Below, in pieces: positions 8,789-17,406 of a stretch of 64,000 nt of DNA. The notes beneath the pieces were generated by a model. The model did no database searches. It was not told the DNA's origin and worked only from the letters and a program-made list of their open reading frames with translations. The stretch lies in NCBI RefSeq assembly GCF_032027425.1, contig NZ_JAVSJA010000001.1:3670001-3734000 (forward strand), written 5' to 3'. The first letter of the stretch is position 1; the number at the start of each line of letters is the position of its first letter. The DNA comes from Microcystis wesenbergii NRERC-220. GTDB lineage: Bacteria; Cyanobacteriota; Cyanobacteriia; Cyanobacteriales; Microcystaceae. Made by a program: the position numbers and the translations under genes.

Positions 8789-8819
8789 GAATTACTGACA
8801 GAATTGCTGTCAGTAATTC
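8789..8819. terminator. Perfect 13-bp inverted repeat after tadA
   Basis: GAATTACTGACAG and its exact inverse are separated by AATTG, starting 12 bases after the tadA stop. The stem is strong but is not followed by a clear T-run, so this may be a processed 3' end, an insertion-element end or a weak terminator. It marks the left border of the accessory island. Confidence 0.5.
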
Positions 8820-9004
8820 CCCGACAATTACTTTCCTACCATATCACCGTTCCCTGCGGTTGAGACGTGGGGCAACCTCGTAATTTAGGCAAGAGTGTGA
8901 CTGTTGAACTGTTGAATAAGGTTAATTAAGTTGATTGAAAACACTTGAGTCAAAAATGAATGACAGTCTGTTTAAGTTTATGATAACATTACTTTATCGG
9001 TCAG

Positions 9005-9047
9005 TTGACATAGATACACCATCTAAAGATACCGTAAATATACGGTA
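9005..9047 (+). promoter_or_regulatory. Candidate promoter and operator-like dyad upstream of the methyltransferase operon
   Basis: TTGACA at 9005-9010 resembles a -35 box. About 20 bases later, 9030-9047 is a perfect dyad, TACCGTA - 4 bases - TACGGTA. A dyad just at or after the -10 position is typical of repressor binding. No regulator gene is adjacent, so any autoregulation would have to involve an operon product or a host factor. The region is 300 bases from the first start codon, with a MITE-like insert in between. Confidence 0.35.
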
Positions 9048-9129
9048 GATAACGATCAACACACTGTCGTAGTCTAAAATTATGAATCCAGTGAGTTTCT
9101 CAACTTGTATTTTATGATATATACTCTAA

Positions 9130-9231
9130 ATATAGCGCACCTACATGAAATGTAAACCCCCTCCGTTTGGCATCTTGCGATACCTGACTTCTAGAGCCTA
9201 GCCGTTCACAAATCAACTAGGCGCACTATAT
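9130..9231. repeat. MITE-like element with imperfect TATAGCGCACCTA ends
   Basis: ATATAGCGCACCTA at 9130-9143 faces TAGGCGCACTATAT at 9218-9231 as an inverted repeat with 2 mismatches in 14. The roughly 100 bases between have no ORF. The size and AT-rich ends fit a miniature inverted-repeat element. It lies between the candidate promoter and the methyltransferase gene. The rest of 8777-9350 shows no gene. Confidence 0.45.
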
Positions 9232-9350
9232 ATATTTTTTTATGTTAGGATAACTCACAAATGTATGGTATAAAATAAGATTTATCTGTGTGCTGTAAAT
9301 TAGAGTGTTTTTACAATATTTAATGGAAGCAACAAAACAATAAATGCACT

Positions 9351-10418
9351 ATGCAACTTACTAACTTTATCTCTAATAAGTCGGATCGATCACAAGCTAA
9401 AAAATGGCTCAAAACCCTTACATTAGCCTGTTCCTATGCTGGATTATCAGGGAAAAAATCGCTTTGGTATCTAGCTGACTTAGCTTGTAAAGTTGAAACT
9501 GAATGGGGAAATCATCCCAATTACCATTTAAAAGCATTGTCTGATGCTTGTGGTATTTCTGAGTCAAGATTACAGTTATTAGCGAGAACAGCTAAATTTT
9601 ATCCCCCAAAAGAACGTTTTCATCAGCTTAGTGTAAGCCATCATATAGAAGCAATGCGAAAAGCTCCTACTGAGGCTCACTACTGGCTCAATCAAGCATT
9701 AGAAAAGAAATGGAATAGTACAGATATACGTTTAGCTATTACAGGTAATGGTGATCCTCAAAAATTTTCGTGGTTGAGATGTGGAACATTTTGGTACTTT
9801 TCTCATTGCGATCCTCGATTTGGAATTAAATACCCTGGGCGTATTCCGGGGCAAATAGCAGCTAATTTAATTCATTATTTTACTGAACCTGATGATCTTG
9901 TGGTAGATTTAATGGCCGGAGGTGGTTCAACTTTAGACGCTGCTCAATTCTTAGATAGACGATGTTTAGGTTATGATTTAGCGTCTGTTCGTTCTGATAT
10001 TTTAATTAATGATGCTCTTTTAGGCGTTCCAGAAGAAGCTCATGGAGCGAAATTAATTTTTTTAGATCCTCCCTATGGTGCGATTGCCAAAAATTTATAC
10101 AGTAAACATCCTCACTGTTTATCTCAAATGAATGAAACGGAGTTTATTAACGCTTTAGTTACCATTGGTGATCACTGTCGTCAAGCACTATCACCTGATG
10201 GTTATTTGGCCATTTTGATCCAGAATGTTTATGATTGGGAAAATCACACAATCTTTAAGGTTGTTTCTAGTTTTCTTGATAATAATTGGAATTTAGTGAG
10301 TCGAATTCAGGCTCCTATTTCTAATCAACAAATTTCATCTAGTGTAATGAAATGGGCGAGAGAAAACCGTAAAATGGTTAATACAGATCGCGATCTTTTA
10401 GTTTTTCAAATGAATTAA
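9351..10418 (+). CDS. DNA methyltransferase (DPPY type) with N-terminal helical domain
   Basis: A 355-residue SAM-dependent DNA methyltransferase. Residues 186-193 (DLMAGGGS) form the SAM-binding motif I, preceded by PGRIPGQIAANLIHYF (motif X-like), and residues 239-242 are the catalytic DPPY. The order X-I-IV with DPPY points to an amino-methyltransferase (N6-adenine or N4-cytosine); the target sequence is not predictable. Residues about 60-90 (DACGISESRLQLLARTAKF) look like a helix-turn-helix. The HerA gene follows after 21 bases, so the pair is probably one operon. A modification or targeting subunit of the system is inferred. Its AT content is higher than that of the flanking core genes. 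Confidence 0.85.
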   Translation: MQLTNFISNKSDRSQAKKWLKTLTLACSYAGLSGKKSLWYLADLACKVETEWGNHPNYHLKALSDACGISESRLQLLARTAKFYPPKERFHQLSVSHHIEAMRKAPTEAHYWLNQALEKKWNSTDIRLAITGNGDPQKFSWLRCGTFWYFSHCDPRFGIKYPGRIPGQIAANLIHYFTEPDDLVVDLMAGGGSTLDAAQFLDRRCLGYDLASVRSDILINDALLGVPEEAHGAKLIFLDPPYGAIAKNLYSKHPHCLSQMNETEFINALVTIGDHCRQALSPDGYLAILIQNVYDWENHTIFKVVSSFLDNNWNLVSRIQAPISNQQISSSVMKWARENRKMVNTDRDLLVFQMN

Positions 10419-10439
10419 TTAGTTTAGAGGTTATGTTTT

Positions 10440-12296
10440 ATGAATAATCACGCCTTTAACGGTGAATCACTTTACGTTCTCCCTGACTCCGAGAAAGGTG
10501 ACAAGAGCCTTAAAATTTGTATTGATTTTGATGCTACTTCTCCACAACCAAAGTTTAAACGCAATGATTACGTTTTAATTTCTCAATCAGAACAACATCA
10601 GTGGGTTGGACAAATCGCCGATGTTGAAAGAATTATTTCTCCAATGGGACAATACTCAGACAATACTATTGAATATCTCCGAAGACAAGTTTTATCTCCT
10701 GATACAGTTCGTCCACTAAGAGTTGTTAGACTGTTTGAAATTCGGATAATTGGTCAATACTTCGACAATCAACTAGATGTACCATTAAATAACATTTTGC
10801 CTGGAGCAGTAGTAAGCAAATTAGATGAGGAGCGAATTCGCAATTTAATTAACATTCCTCGGTTAGAAACCTATCAAGATCATTCTCAAAATGTTGTCGG
10901 GATTATTCAAAATGCTGAAAATATACCATTAACAATAGATTCCCTAATCATTAGAGATCATATTGGAGTAGGAGGTGCATCGGGACAAGGAAAGTCAAAT
11001 TTGAATGAAAATTTAGTCGCAATCGCACAAAAAGAAGGATGCTGTGTAATTCAGCATGACGCTAAACCAGATTTTCGCTATATTGAAAAAGCAAATACAG
11101 ACTCTCATCCTGCTATACAAACAAATTGGGAAATATATCAAAAATACGGGCTAAAGGCTGAAGGTGCAAGAGAAGTATTTAGAATTGCGATCGCCAATCA
11201 TCTTCCTTCTGATGATGTACAAGTAGATATGATTTTAGGTTTTAATGCTTCTGATTTGAATCCCGAACTTTTAGCCCAACTATTATGTCCCGGCACTGAT
11301 ACAGCTTCTATCAATGCTCAGGATAATTTAGTTAAAGCAATCTATGGTTTAAAGAAAAAAGAATATAAACTTGATGACATAACTTCAGAAATTGAACAGC
11401 GAAGGGCAGACGATGAAACCGCTCAAAGAAATTATCAATCTGCTGACTTAATACACCCTATGACTGTTGACTCTATTCTCAGAAAAATTAAGAGCAATAA
11501 AAAGAGATTAGACTGGTTAGATACTGTTGGTCTATCTGTTAGTAGAAAAGAACCTCAAAAAAGTAAGCATTTAGCTAGTAGCACTCAACAACAAACAATA
11601 CAAACCTTTATTGCTAATAATATTTTTAAAAAAGGAAGAATTGTTGTTATTGACTATGGAGATATTTCTCAAGATGATGAGAACTCTTATGCAATTATCT
11701 TAGAATATATTTTGCGACAAGCTCATCATTATGTTTTAAACTCTGATCTAAACATTGTGGAAATGATTGATGAGGCTCATCGTGTTTTTAATAATACATC
11801 TCGTCGAGCTAGTGCATTAATTAAATCTTTTACAAAGTTTGCTCGTGAAGGTCGTGTAAAAGGTCATTGGATGATTGTTAGCACTCAATTATTTAGTGAT
11901 ATTGATTCAGAAGTCAGAGAAAACTTAAATACAAGATTTGTTTTAAGGCAAAACACAAGAGATGCGGCTAAGATTGCAACAGAAAATATGGGGGTTGACT
12001 TTATTGATTCAGTGTTAAGTCTTGGTAAGGGTAAATGTTTAGTCAAAACCAATGAATCTCAAGCTGTCCTTCAAGTAGCAATCGCTCCTAGTCCCTTTGA
12101 ATTAATGAGAGATGATAACCGTGATGCAAAGGGATCTTACAAAAAACCTAAAGTTGTTAAGGAAAATCAACAGAATAAACCAACAAATAACGCAACCAAC
12201 GGAGCAAAGCAAACACCAACACAATTCCCAACTAAAGTCAACGGTACAGACATAACTAATCCAAATTCTCAAACAGAAGATGATATTCCCTTTTGA
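10440..12296 (+). CDS. HerA-family DNA-translocating ATPase with SSB-like C-terminal tip
   Basis: A 618-residue HerA/FtsK-class ATPase. Residues about 25-120 form an N-terminal beta-barrel (HAS-like) region. Walker A is at 179-187 (GASGQGKSN), Walker B and sensor at 441-449 (MIDEAHRV), and a likely arginine finger in NTRF at about 497-500. HerA forms hexamers that pump DNA and partner with NurA nuclease, whose homologue is the next gene. Residues about 570-618 are a low-complexity Asn/Thr/Gln/Pro linker ending TEDDIPF. That tip resembles the docking tip of bacterial SSB proteins, which is unusual for a HerA. The gene sits between methyltransferase and nuclease genes, so defence or DNA processing is inferred. 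Confidence 0.88.
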   Translation: MNNHAFNGESLYVLPDSEKGDKSLKICIDFDATSPQPKFKRNDYVLISQSEQHQWVGQIADVERIISPMGQYSDNTIEYLRRQVLSPDTVRPLRVVRLFEIRIIGQYFDNQLDVPLNNILPGAVVSKLDEERIRNLINIPRLETYQDHSQNVVGIIQNAENIPLTIDSLIIRDHIGVGGASGQGKSNLNENLVAIAQKEGCCVIQHDAKPDFRYIEKANTDSHPAIQTNWEIYQKYGLKAEGAREVFRIAIANHLPSDDVQVDMILGFNASDLNPELLAQLLCPGTDTASINAQDNLVKAIYGLKKKEYKLDDITSEIEQRRADDETAQRNYQSADLIHPMTVDSILRKIKSNKKRLDWLDTVGLSVSRKEPQKSKHLASSTQQQTIQTFIANNIFKKGRIVVIDYGDISQDDENSYAIILEYILRQAHHYVLNSDLNIVEMIDEAHRVFNNTSRRASALIKSFTKFAREGRVKGHWMIVSTQLFSDIDSEVRENLNTRFVLRQNTRDAAKIATENMGVDFIDSVLSLGKGKCLVKTNESQAVLQVAIAPSPFELMRDDNRDAKGSYKKPKVVKENQQNKPTNNATNGAKQTPTQFPTKVNGTDITNPNSQTEDDIPF

Positions 12297-12349
12297 GTTA
12301 ACTTAGCCAGATAACTATTCAATTCATAAATTACCTTAAGGAGAAAAAA

Positions 12350-13429
12350 ATGAATTTCTCGGAAATGCTTGAAGATACAAAACAAGTTAGCTATGATGAC
12401 TTTATCATAGACAGTGGTGGAATTGCTGATGATATTATTGAAATGTTTACAAACTCTTTAGCAATCGAAGTCAAGAAAGTGTATGAAAATGATATTCTAG
12501 AGTTACAAAATAAAAAAACCATTAGAGGAACTAATTTGGGACTTAGAAAACTTAATTTTGGGGATATATCTCAAGCATCTGAAGTTTTATCTGGTCAGGT
12601 TGCAGCAGTTGATGGAACATTTGCTTTACCTCGTCAAGACTATTCAACGGGATCGGCTCTCTGTGTAGCAATTGGTAGTGCTTCAATGACGAGAATCTTA
12701 CAAGATAGTTTACACTATTGGTCTAGTAGCAAAGCCTTAAGAAATGCTCAGGATATTGATGATTTTTTAGACCTTAGAGAAGAACATATTTATAAGCCGA
12801 ATAATACTGCATTTATGCGTTATTTTGAGGCAAAACACGCTATCAAAATTAATGAAAATTTTATTTTCTTTGATGGGTTGCTCTGTGACGAATGGTTAGC
12901 AAATACAAAAGAAGGTTCCGAAATATATAGACAACTTTTAGAGCATCCAACTAAAAAATATATAGGTGTGATTAAAAATTGTAAAAAAAATTTAATATTT
13001 TCACAATATGCTCGTGCTTGTCCATCTGGTTCGGTTTTACTAATAGAAACCTTACATGACCATATAAGCAGACGTGAAACAGAAACTAGATTTTCACTTC
13101 AGTCTAATAAGCAGCAAGTACGCTACTTTTGGCAACAACTTTCTCCTCGGATTATTAGAGGTGTTTTTAAACCATATAAACGAGCATTTGGCTTTGAAGT
13201 CTTAGAAGATCATCTAGATGATATGCTTCGCCTTTTAGCAGCAGATGCTCACATGAGTCAGGAAGGACATGAAATTCCTTATTTGTTAAATCTAGTCGAT
13301 GGTGAAATTAGAAGAATGTTCAAACGCCACAAACTCTTAAGTGATATTGCACTCAAAATGAATCAAACATCTGACTCTATTTATCAAGAAGAATGGGATG
13401 AACAGGCATTTCGTCCACAGCAAGTGTAG
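12350..13429 (+). CDS. NurA-domain nuclease
   Basis: A 359-residue protein with the NurA-type catalytic acidic motifs. Residues 86-96 (AVDGTFALPRQ) match the first motif, with D88 as metal ligand, followed by a hydrophobic strand (GSALCVAIGS). Residues 172-178 (IFFDGLL) match the second Asp motif with D175. NurA is a 5'-3' and single-strand endonuclease that works with HerA, whose gene lies 53 bases upstream. A good ribosome-binding site AAGGAG at 12338-12343 precedes the ATG by 6 bases. The C-terminal 100 residues are helical, with the NurA-like segment HEIPYLLNLVDGEIR. It ends 6 bases before the convergent DUF488 gene. Confidence 0.85.
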   Translation: MNFSEMLEDTKQVSYDDFIIDSGGIADDIIEMFTNSLAIEVKKVYENDILELQNKKTIRGTNLGLRKLNFGDISQASEVLSGQVAAVDGTFALPRQDYSTGSALCVAIGSASMTRILQDSLHYWSSSKALRNAQDIDDFLDLREEHIYKPNNTAFMRYFEAKHAIKINENFIFFDGLLCDEWLANTKEGSEIYRQLLEHPTKKYIGVIKNCKKNLIFSQYARACPSGSVLLIETLHDHISRRETETRFSLQSNKQQVRYFWQQLSPRIIRGVFKPYKRAFGFEVLEDHLDDMLRLLAADAHMSQEGHEIPYLLNLVDGEIRRMFKRHKLLSDIALKMNQTSDSIYQEEWDEQAFRPQQV

Positions 13430-13435
13430 AATTTA

Positions 13436-13855
13436 TTATTCTAAATGCTTAATTGGTTGGCGAGTTAATTTTTTTAACTTCTCAGCCACTTCAACCCGAT
13501 GACAACGATGATAATCCATTTCCGCACATAATAGCAAAACTGTTTTTGACTGAGCTTTTTTAGCAATATCTTGTAAAACTTGATCAACTTTTTCCGGTTC
13601 AGGGGAAACCCAATGACTTGTCCCTGAAATATTTCCTAAAGTTTTTTCTGACAAATACTCTATTCCTTGTTGATGACACAATTTTTCAAGTTGATCACCA
13701 TACCATTTGCGACTCCATGCGCGGGGTTTTTCGCGAACATCGATCAGAAAATCAACCTCAAATTCGTTAATATATGCTAAAAGACTATCATAGCTTGAAC
13801 GATTGCCGTAGCCAAAGGTTAAAATCAATGATTGCTTTGTAGGTGGATTTTTCAT
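13436..13855 (-). CDS. DUF488-family protein
   Basis: A 139-residue DUF488 protein of unknown biochemical activity. It has the typical start LTFGYGNRSSYDSLLAYI, the strand DFLIDVREKPRAWSRKW, and the C-terminal LLLCAEMDYHRCHRVEVAE, where Cys-Ala-Glu and Cys-His-Arg are the most conserved residues of the family. DUF488 genes are common in defence islands. It faces the nuclease gene with a 6-base gap and starts 4 bases after the stop of its partner gene, so these two form a separate minus-strand operon. Confidence 0.85.
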   Translation of the reverse strand: MKNPPTKQSLILTFGYGNRSSYDSLLAYINEFEVDFLIDVREKPRAWSRKWYGDQLEKLCHQQGIEYLSEKTLGNISGTSHWVSPEPEKVDQVLQDIAKKAQSKTVLLLCAEMDYHRCHRVEVAEKLKKLTRQPIKHLE

Positions 13856-13859
13856 GATT

Positions 13860-14654
13860 CTAAAATAACTCCATTTGATTGAACTTTACTAGGGGAGGAT
13901 AAAACAAACCAATAATCATAAAAGACTTAGCATGATTTTTGAGATTTCCCACAATAAAATATAAATCTTTACTTTCAAGAAAATCATCTTCTAGTTTTTG
14001 TCTAACTTTTTCTAAAGCATACTGTTCAGCTTCTAGTCCTGACAATTGAGATCGATCACGGCACTTGCGATAAAGTTCCATAATTTCCCAATCACTAATT
14101 GAGTATTTATGCGGTACATTATCTTCATCCGTGAATTGATAAAAAAATTTATAAGGAATTTTTTCTAAGTCTATATTAGGCTCAAACAAATCTAGTTGAT
14201 TGAGGACAGTCTGTTGTTTTTGATTCCATTCTCTAGAAGTTTTCTTAGAAAAAAATCTTTCAATTGACTTGGGTTTAATAATCCCTAGGGATTTTCCCTG
14301 TGCTTGAATATCGGCGATAGATCTAAATTGTAAAGATAGAACCAGGGATTTTCTTTCTTGCCAATTATTAGTTGTATCTATTTTTCTAATAATTTTTAAG
14401 GAATTGTCATCAATTTTAAAGCTTTCTGGACGGTAATCTTGATCATTTCTTTTAATTTTAGCACTAACAATTGCCCAGCGAGGGTAACGTTTATCAAAAT
14501 CTAAATAACGATATCTGATGGGATAAATTCTAATCCACTGTAGCGGATTTTCCTCTTCACTTAACAATATTCCCGCCGTACAGACTGTCTCTTGATATTT
14601 AGTGCTAATAGATGGATAAGTTTTAGTGGCAATTAAAATTTTTCTAGTTTCCAT
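13860..14654 (-). CDS. Conserved DUF488-linked protein of unknown function
   Basis: I do not recognise a named family. The 264-residue protein begins RKILIATKTYPSISTKYQE and has WIRIYPIRYRYLDF and DYRPESFKIDD in its first third, suggesting a conserved globular domain. The C-terminal DLYFIVGNLKNHAKSFMIIG followed by LFYPP looks like a second conserved strand pair. It has no membrane segment or signal. From general experience such proteins sit next to DUF488 genes. It is upstream of DUF488 with a 4-base gap, so a joint function is likely. AT-rich like the rest of the island. Confidence 0.7.
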   Translation of the reverse strand: METRKILIATKTYPSISTKYQETVCTAGILLSEEENPLQWIRIYPIRYRYLDFDKRYPRWAIVSAKIKRNDQDYRPESFKIDDNSLKIIRKIDTTNNWQERKSLVLSLQFRSIADIQAQGKSLGIIKPKSIERFFSKKTSREWNQKQQTVLNQLDLFEPNIDLEKIPYKFFYQFTDEDNVPHKYSISDWEIMELYRKCRDRSQLSGLEAEQYALEKVRQKLEDDFLESKDLYFIVGNLKNHAKSFMIIGLFYPPLVKFNQMELF

Positions 14655-14790
14655 AATATTTAGCCTGAATTATGACCTTTGACAAGCGTAAAGCTTGTAT
14701 TTTCTTTAAAAATCCTTGTTTTGAAAAGATATTTTATCCTGAAAAAATCGAATATAGAAATTTTGTGATCAAAGCTTGAATGAATATTAA

Positions 14791-15318
14791 CAAAAAACCT
14801 TTATACTTGTCAATACAATTTTCGGAGTATTTTTGATTGAAACCTACGGAGGCAATTCTCCCGTGATTATCGTGGGTAATTGTGCCGATGAACATCCCCC
14901 CCAAGTTAAGATCCGCACCCTCCGAAAAAAATATCCCCAAATCACCAAGCTAATCGCCACTTCTTGTAAAACCGGTGAGGGAATCGAGCAACTTGTGCAA
15001 GAAATCGCCTCTCAAATCGATGCTATTCCCCATATCAAAGACTTATTGCCTAATAGTTGGTTTCAGATCAAAACTCAACTAGAAGCGAGGCAAAAGAGTT
15101 ATGACTTTATTTCCTACGAAAAGTATCAGGAAATGTGTCAGAAAACCAAGATTAAAGAGGTCAGCGATCAAAAAAGTTTAGTGCAGTTTCTCCACGATCT
15201 CGGCATTATCCCCAACTACCAAGATGATCTCCGACTCAATGAAACCAATGTCCTGAACCAAGCTTTTATCAAATTGGGAAAACTCTTGGCCTTTTCCCGT
15301 TCTCAACCTCTTATGTAA
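14791..15318 (+). pseudogene. Roco (Roc-COR) GTPase remnant
   Basis: Only the end of a Roc GTPase domain and the start of a COR domain remain. The reading frame starts with IETYGGNSPVIIVGN (G4-like region), then LIATSCKTGEGI (G5-like SCK), followed by COR-type WFQIKTQLE and VQFLHDLGIIPNY...LNETNVLN. After that point the expected COR sequence is lost and the frame stops. The upstream leucine-rich repeats and P-loop are also missing. A TTG at 14833 could be used for initiation, but a functional product is unlikely. It marks decay at the right edge of the island. Confidence 0.7.
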
Positions 15319-15357
15319 TACCATGATCTGGAGAAAGCCATCTGTTTAAAGAGTAAT

Positions 15358-16125
15358 CTAGGAAGTAATTAAAGCAATAGTTAAATCCTGATAAAAATCC
15401 TCTTGTTTTAATTCCACTTTTGATTGAGAAGCCAGTAAAAGTAAAGCCCAAAAAATCGCCACCTTTTCCTGTGTTACCGAGTGACTAGAAGGCTTTTCCG
15501 CTTGCCATAAATCTAATAAATACTCAAACTCTATCTCCTTTTTCTCTAATTGAAAAAACTTTCTCTGCAAAAAAAAGTCCAGTTCCGCTGCCAATTCCGT
15601 CAGGTTTTCTTGGTGGGCTAATTCCGTGATAATTTGTAGCGCTTCCCGTCGGGATTGAGGCCGGGGTTTCGGGACAACTACAGGCAGTTTCGGTAAAGCT
15701 TCAATTTCTAGGGCAATCTGTTGTAATTGAGTGATTAACTCCTGCAAAGTTACCCGTCTTTTTCGCGGTGGTGGGGCGGCAGTACGACGGCGAATATGAT
15801 TTTCTAGATAACGGGGTAAAGTTCTTAATTCCCGTTCTAACTCGCTAATTTCCTCATCAATCAGACTTTCTTCTTGCTGGTCTAAAGACAATCTTTCTAG
15901 GGTATCAGCCTTAAATAAAACTAACATAGAAGCCCATAAAAAAGCCTGTCCCGATTGGGGTAAATTAGCTTGGGCCATGGCTAAATCTAGATCATTTAAT
16001 AACCCCAATTCTGCCAAAAAGCGATCGATCACATCAATAACCTGCACATCCCAGGGGTCAATTTCTCCCTGTTCCGCCATTTCTAAAAGAGAGGCGATCG
16101 CATCACTGGCCGAGGTGATAGTCAT
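15358..16125 (-). CDS. scpA: Segregation and condensation protein A
   Basis: The kleisin-type subunit that bridges SMC heads with ScpB in the bacterial condensin. The 255-residue protein starts SASDAIASLLEMAEQGEIDP, includes WDVQVIDVIDRFL and the helical segment FLWASMLVLFKADTLERL, and ends with a winged-helix region (VAIFWALLLLASQSKVEL). This is the usual cyanobacterial length. scpB is not adjacent. It is divergent from pdxH with a 51-base spacer. Confidence 0.9.
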   Translation of the reverse strand: MTITSASDAIASLLEMAEQGEIDPWDVQVIDVIDRFLAELGLLNDLDLAMAQANLPQSGQAFLWASMLVLFKADTLERLSLDQQEESLIDEEISELERELRTLPRYLENHIRRRTAAPPPRKRRVTLQELITQLQQIALEIEALPKLPVVVPKPRPQSRREALQIITELAHQENLTELAAELDFFLQRKFFQLEKKEIEFEYLLDLWQAEKPSSHSVTQEKVAIFWALLLLASQSKVELKQEDFYQDLTIALITS

Positions 16126-16176
16126 GATTGTAGAATCTTGTAGGATCTCAAAGGATAGAATTTAGCAAGCAAAACC

Positions 16177-16821
16177 ATGGACATATCGATCGCTGACCTG
16201 CGCTTGGACTACAATCTCGAAGAATTGCTAGAGTCAGAAACATCTGCCGATCCTTTCATTGTATTTAAACAATGGCTAGAACGGGCGGTATCTTCGGGAA
16301 GATTAGAACCCAACGCTATGACTTTAGCCACTATTTCCCCGGAGGGCAAACCCCGGGCCCGCATGGTACTGTTAAAAGACTTCGATCCTCGCGGTTTTGT
16401 TCTCTTTACCAACTACCAAAGCGCCAAAGGACAGGAATTAATCGCCAATCCCAATGCGGCCCTAGTGTTTTGGTGGGGAGAATTGCAACGGCAAATTAGG
16501 ATCGAGGGAACTGTAGAAAAAATCAGCGAGGAGGAATCGGATAATTACTTTTTTGTCCGTCCCTGGGAATCCCGTTTAGGGGCCTGGGCCTCCAATCAAA
16601 GTGAAGTGATTTCCGGTCGGGATATCCTCGAAAAACGCTTGACAGAACTAAAAGAAGAATATGCGGGTCGTGAAGTTCCCCGTCCTCCTCATTGGGGCGG
16701 TTTTCGCCTAATTCCTAGTTTAATCGAGTTCTGGCAAGGTCGCCCCAGTCGTCTCCATGATCGTCTCTGTTATTATCGTCAAGAAGATGGCAGTTGGCAA
16801 AGGCAACGTTTAGCCCCTTAG
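16177..16821 (+). CDS. pdxH: Pyridoxamine/pyridoxine 5'-phosphate oxidase
   Basis: FMN-dependent oxidase that makes pyridoxal 5'-phosphate from PNP or PMP. The 214-residue protein has the family order RLEPNAMTLATISPEGKPRA, ARMVLLKDFDPRGFVLFTNY, ALVFWWGELQRQIRIEG (FMN binding) and the C-terminal PPHWGGFRLIPSLIEFWQGR with RLHDR, the substrate-binding end. It is divergent from scpA. Confidence 0.95.
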   Translation: MDISIADLRLDYNLEELLESETSADPFIVFKQWLERAVSSGRLEPNAMTLATISPEGKPRARMVLLKDFDPRGFVLFTNYQSAKGQELIANPNAALVFWWGELQRQIRIEGTVEKISEEESDNYFFVRPWESRLGAWASNQSEVISGRDILEKRLTELKEEYAGREVPRPPHWGGFRLIPSLIEFWQGRPSRLHDRLCYYRQEDGSWQRQRLAP

Positions 16822-16904
16822 TTTTATCTTGACACCTTGTATTGGCAAAATAGCTCGATGCTAATTCAATTTCTTGGAAAAACTATGGAAAGATTAAAAT
16901 CATT

Positions 16905-17279
16905 TTGCTTTGGCTAAATCCTTTGACTAAAAGTCATTTTAGTCTTGAGATAATACTAGGTCGATGTCTTTTCCCAACCCGCGCTTTCCTTAGCGATCGG
17001 GTTGGGCTATTATATCAATTGGAGAAAGGCAATCCCTCTGCCCTAAAGTCTCAGAAAAACGATAGATCAGCAATTGTTTATAATGGGTTAGTGATTGGGG
17101 TACAATCTCAACATCCAATTAGAGATCGTCCGGCATCTTTAGAAGCTGAATCTTTGGCCAGGGTTTATGACAATCCCGAATGGTGTGAGATATTAGAAAA
17201 ACACGGTCTTGATCCTGAACCTAAACCCGTTATATCCGCTTCTTTAAAATCTTCTTCCTATCGCAATCAGTCCCTATAG
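16905..17279 (+). CDS. Small hypothetical protein or gene fragment
   Basis: A 124-residue frame with no recognised domain. The first 45 residues are hydrophobic and irregular; the rest (AIVYNGLVIGVQSQHPIRDR; EAESLARVYDNPEWCEILEK) is more protein-like. It lies in the debris zone between pdxH and truncated repeat-protein genes, so it may be a fragment. It could also be non-coding. Confidence 0.3.
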   Translation: MLWLNPLTKSHFSLEIILGRCLFPTRAFLSDRVGLLYQLEKGNPSALKSQKNDRSAIVYNGLVIGVQSQHPIRDRPASLEAESLARVYDNPEWCEILEKHGLDPEPKPVISASLKSSSYRNQSL

Positions 17280-17406
17280 CGTTTTTCAGTCTGCTGAGGT
17301 ACAAAAGTTATGGGTTTTAGGCAAAAGGCAAGAGGCAAAAGTCAAAAGGGAAGAAAAATATGTGTACCTCACTAGCTTATAGCGGTGTGCAGTCGTATTA
17401 GGTACA

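Noticed and set aside
9131-9231. IRs upstream of the island read as a tRNA or small RNA
   Set aside because: No acceptor/anticodon geometry or CCA-compatible end; the terminal repeats fit a MITE better.
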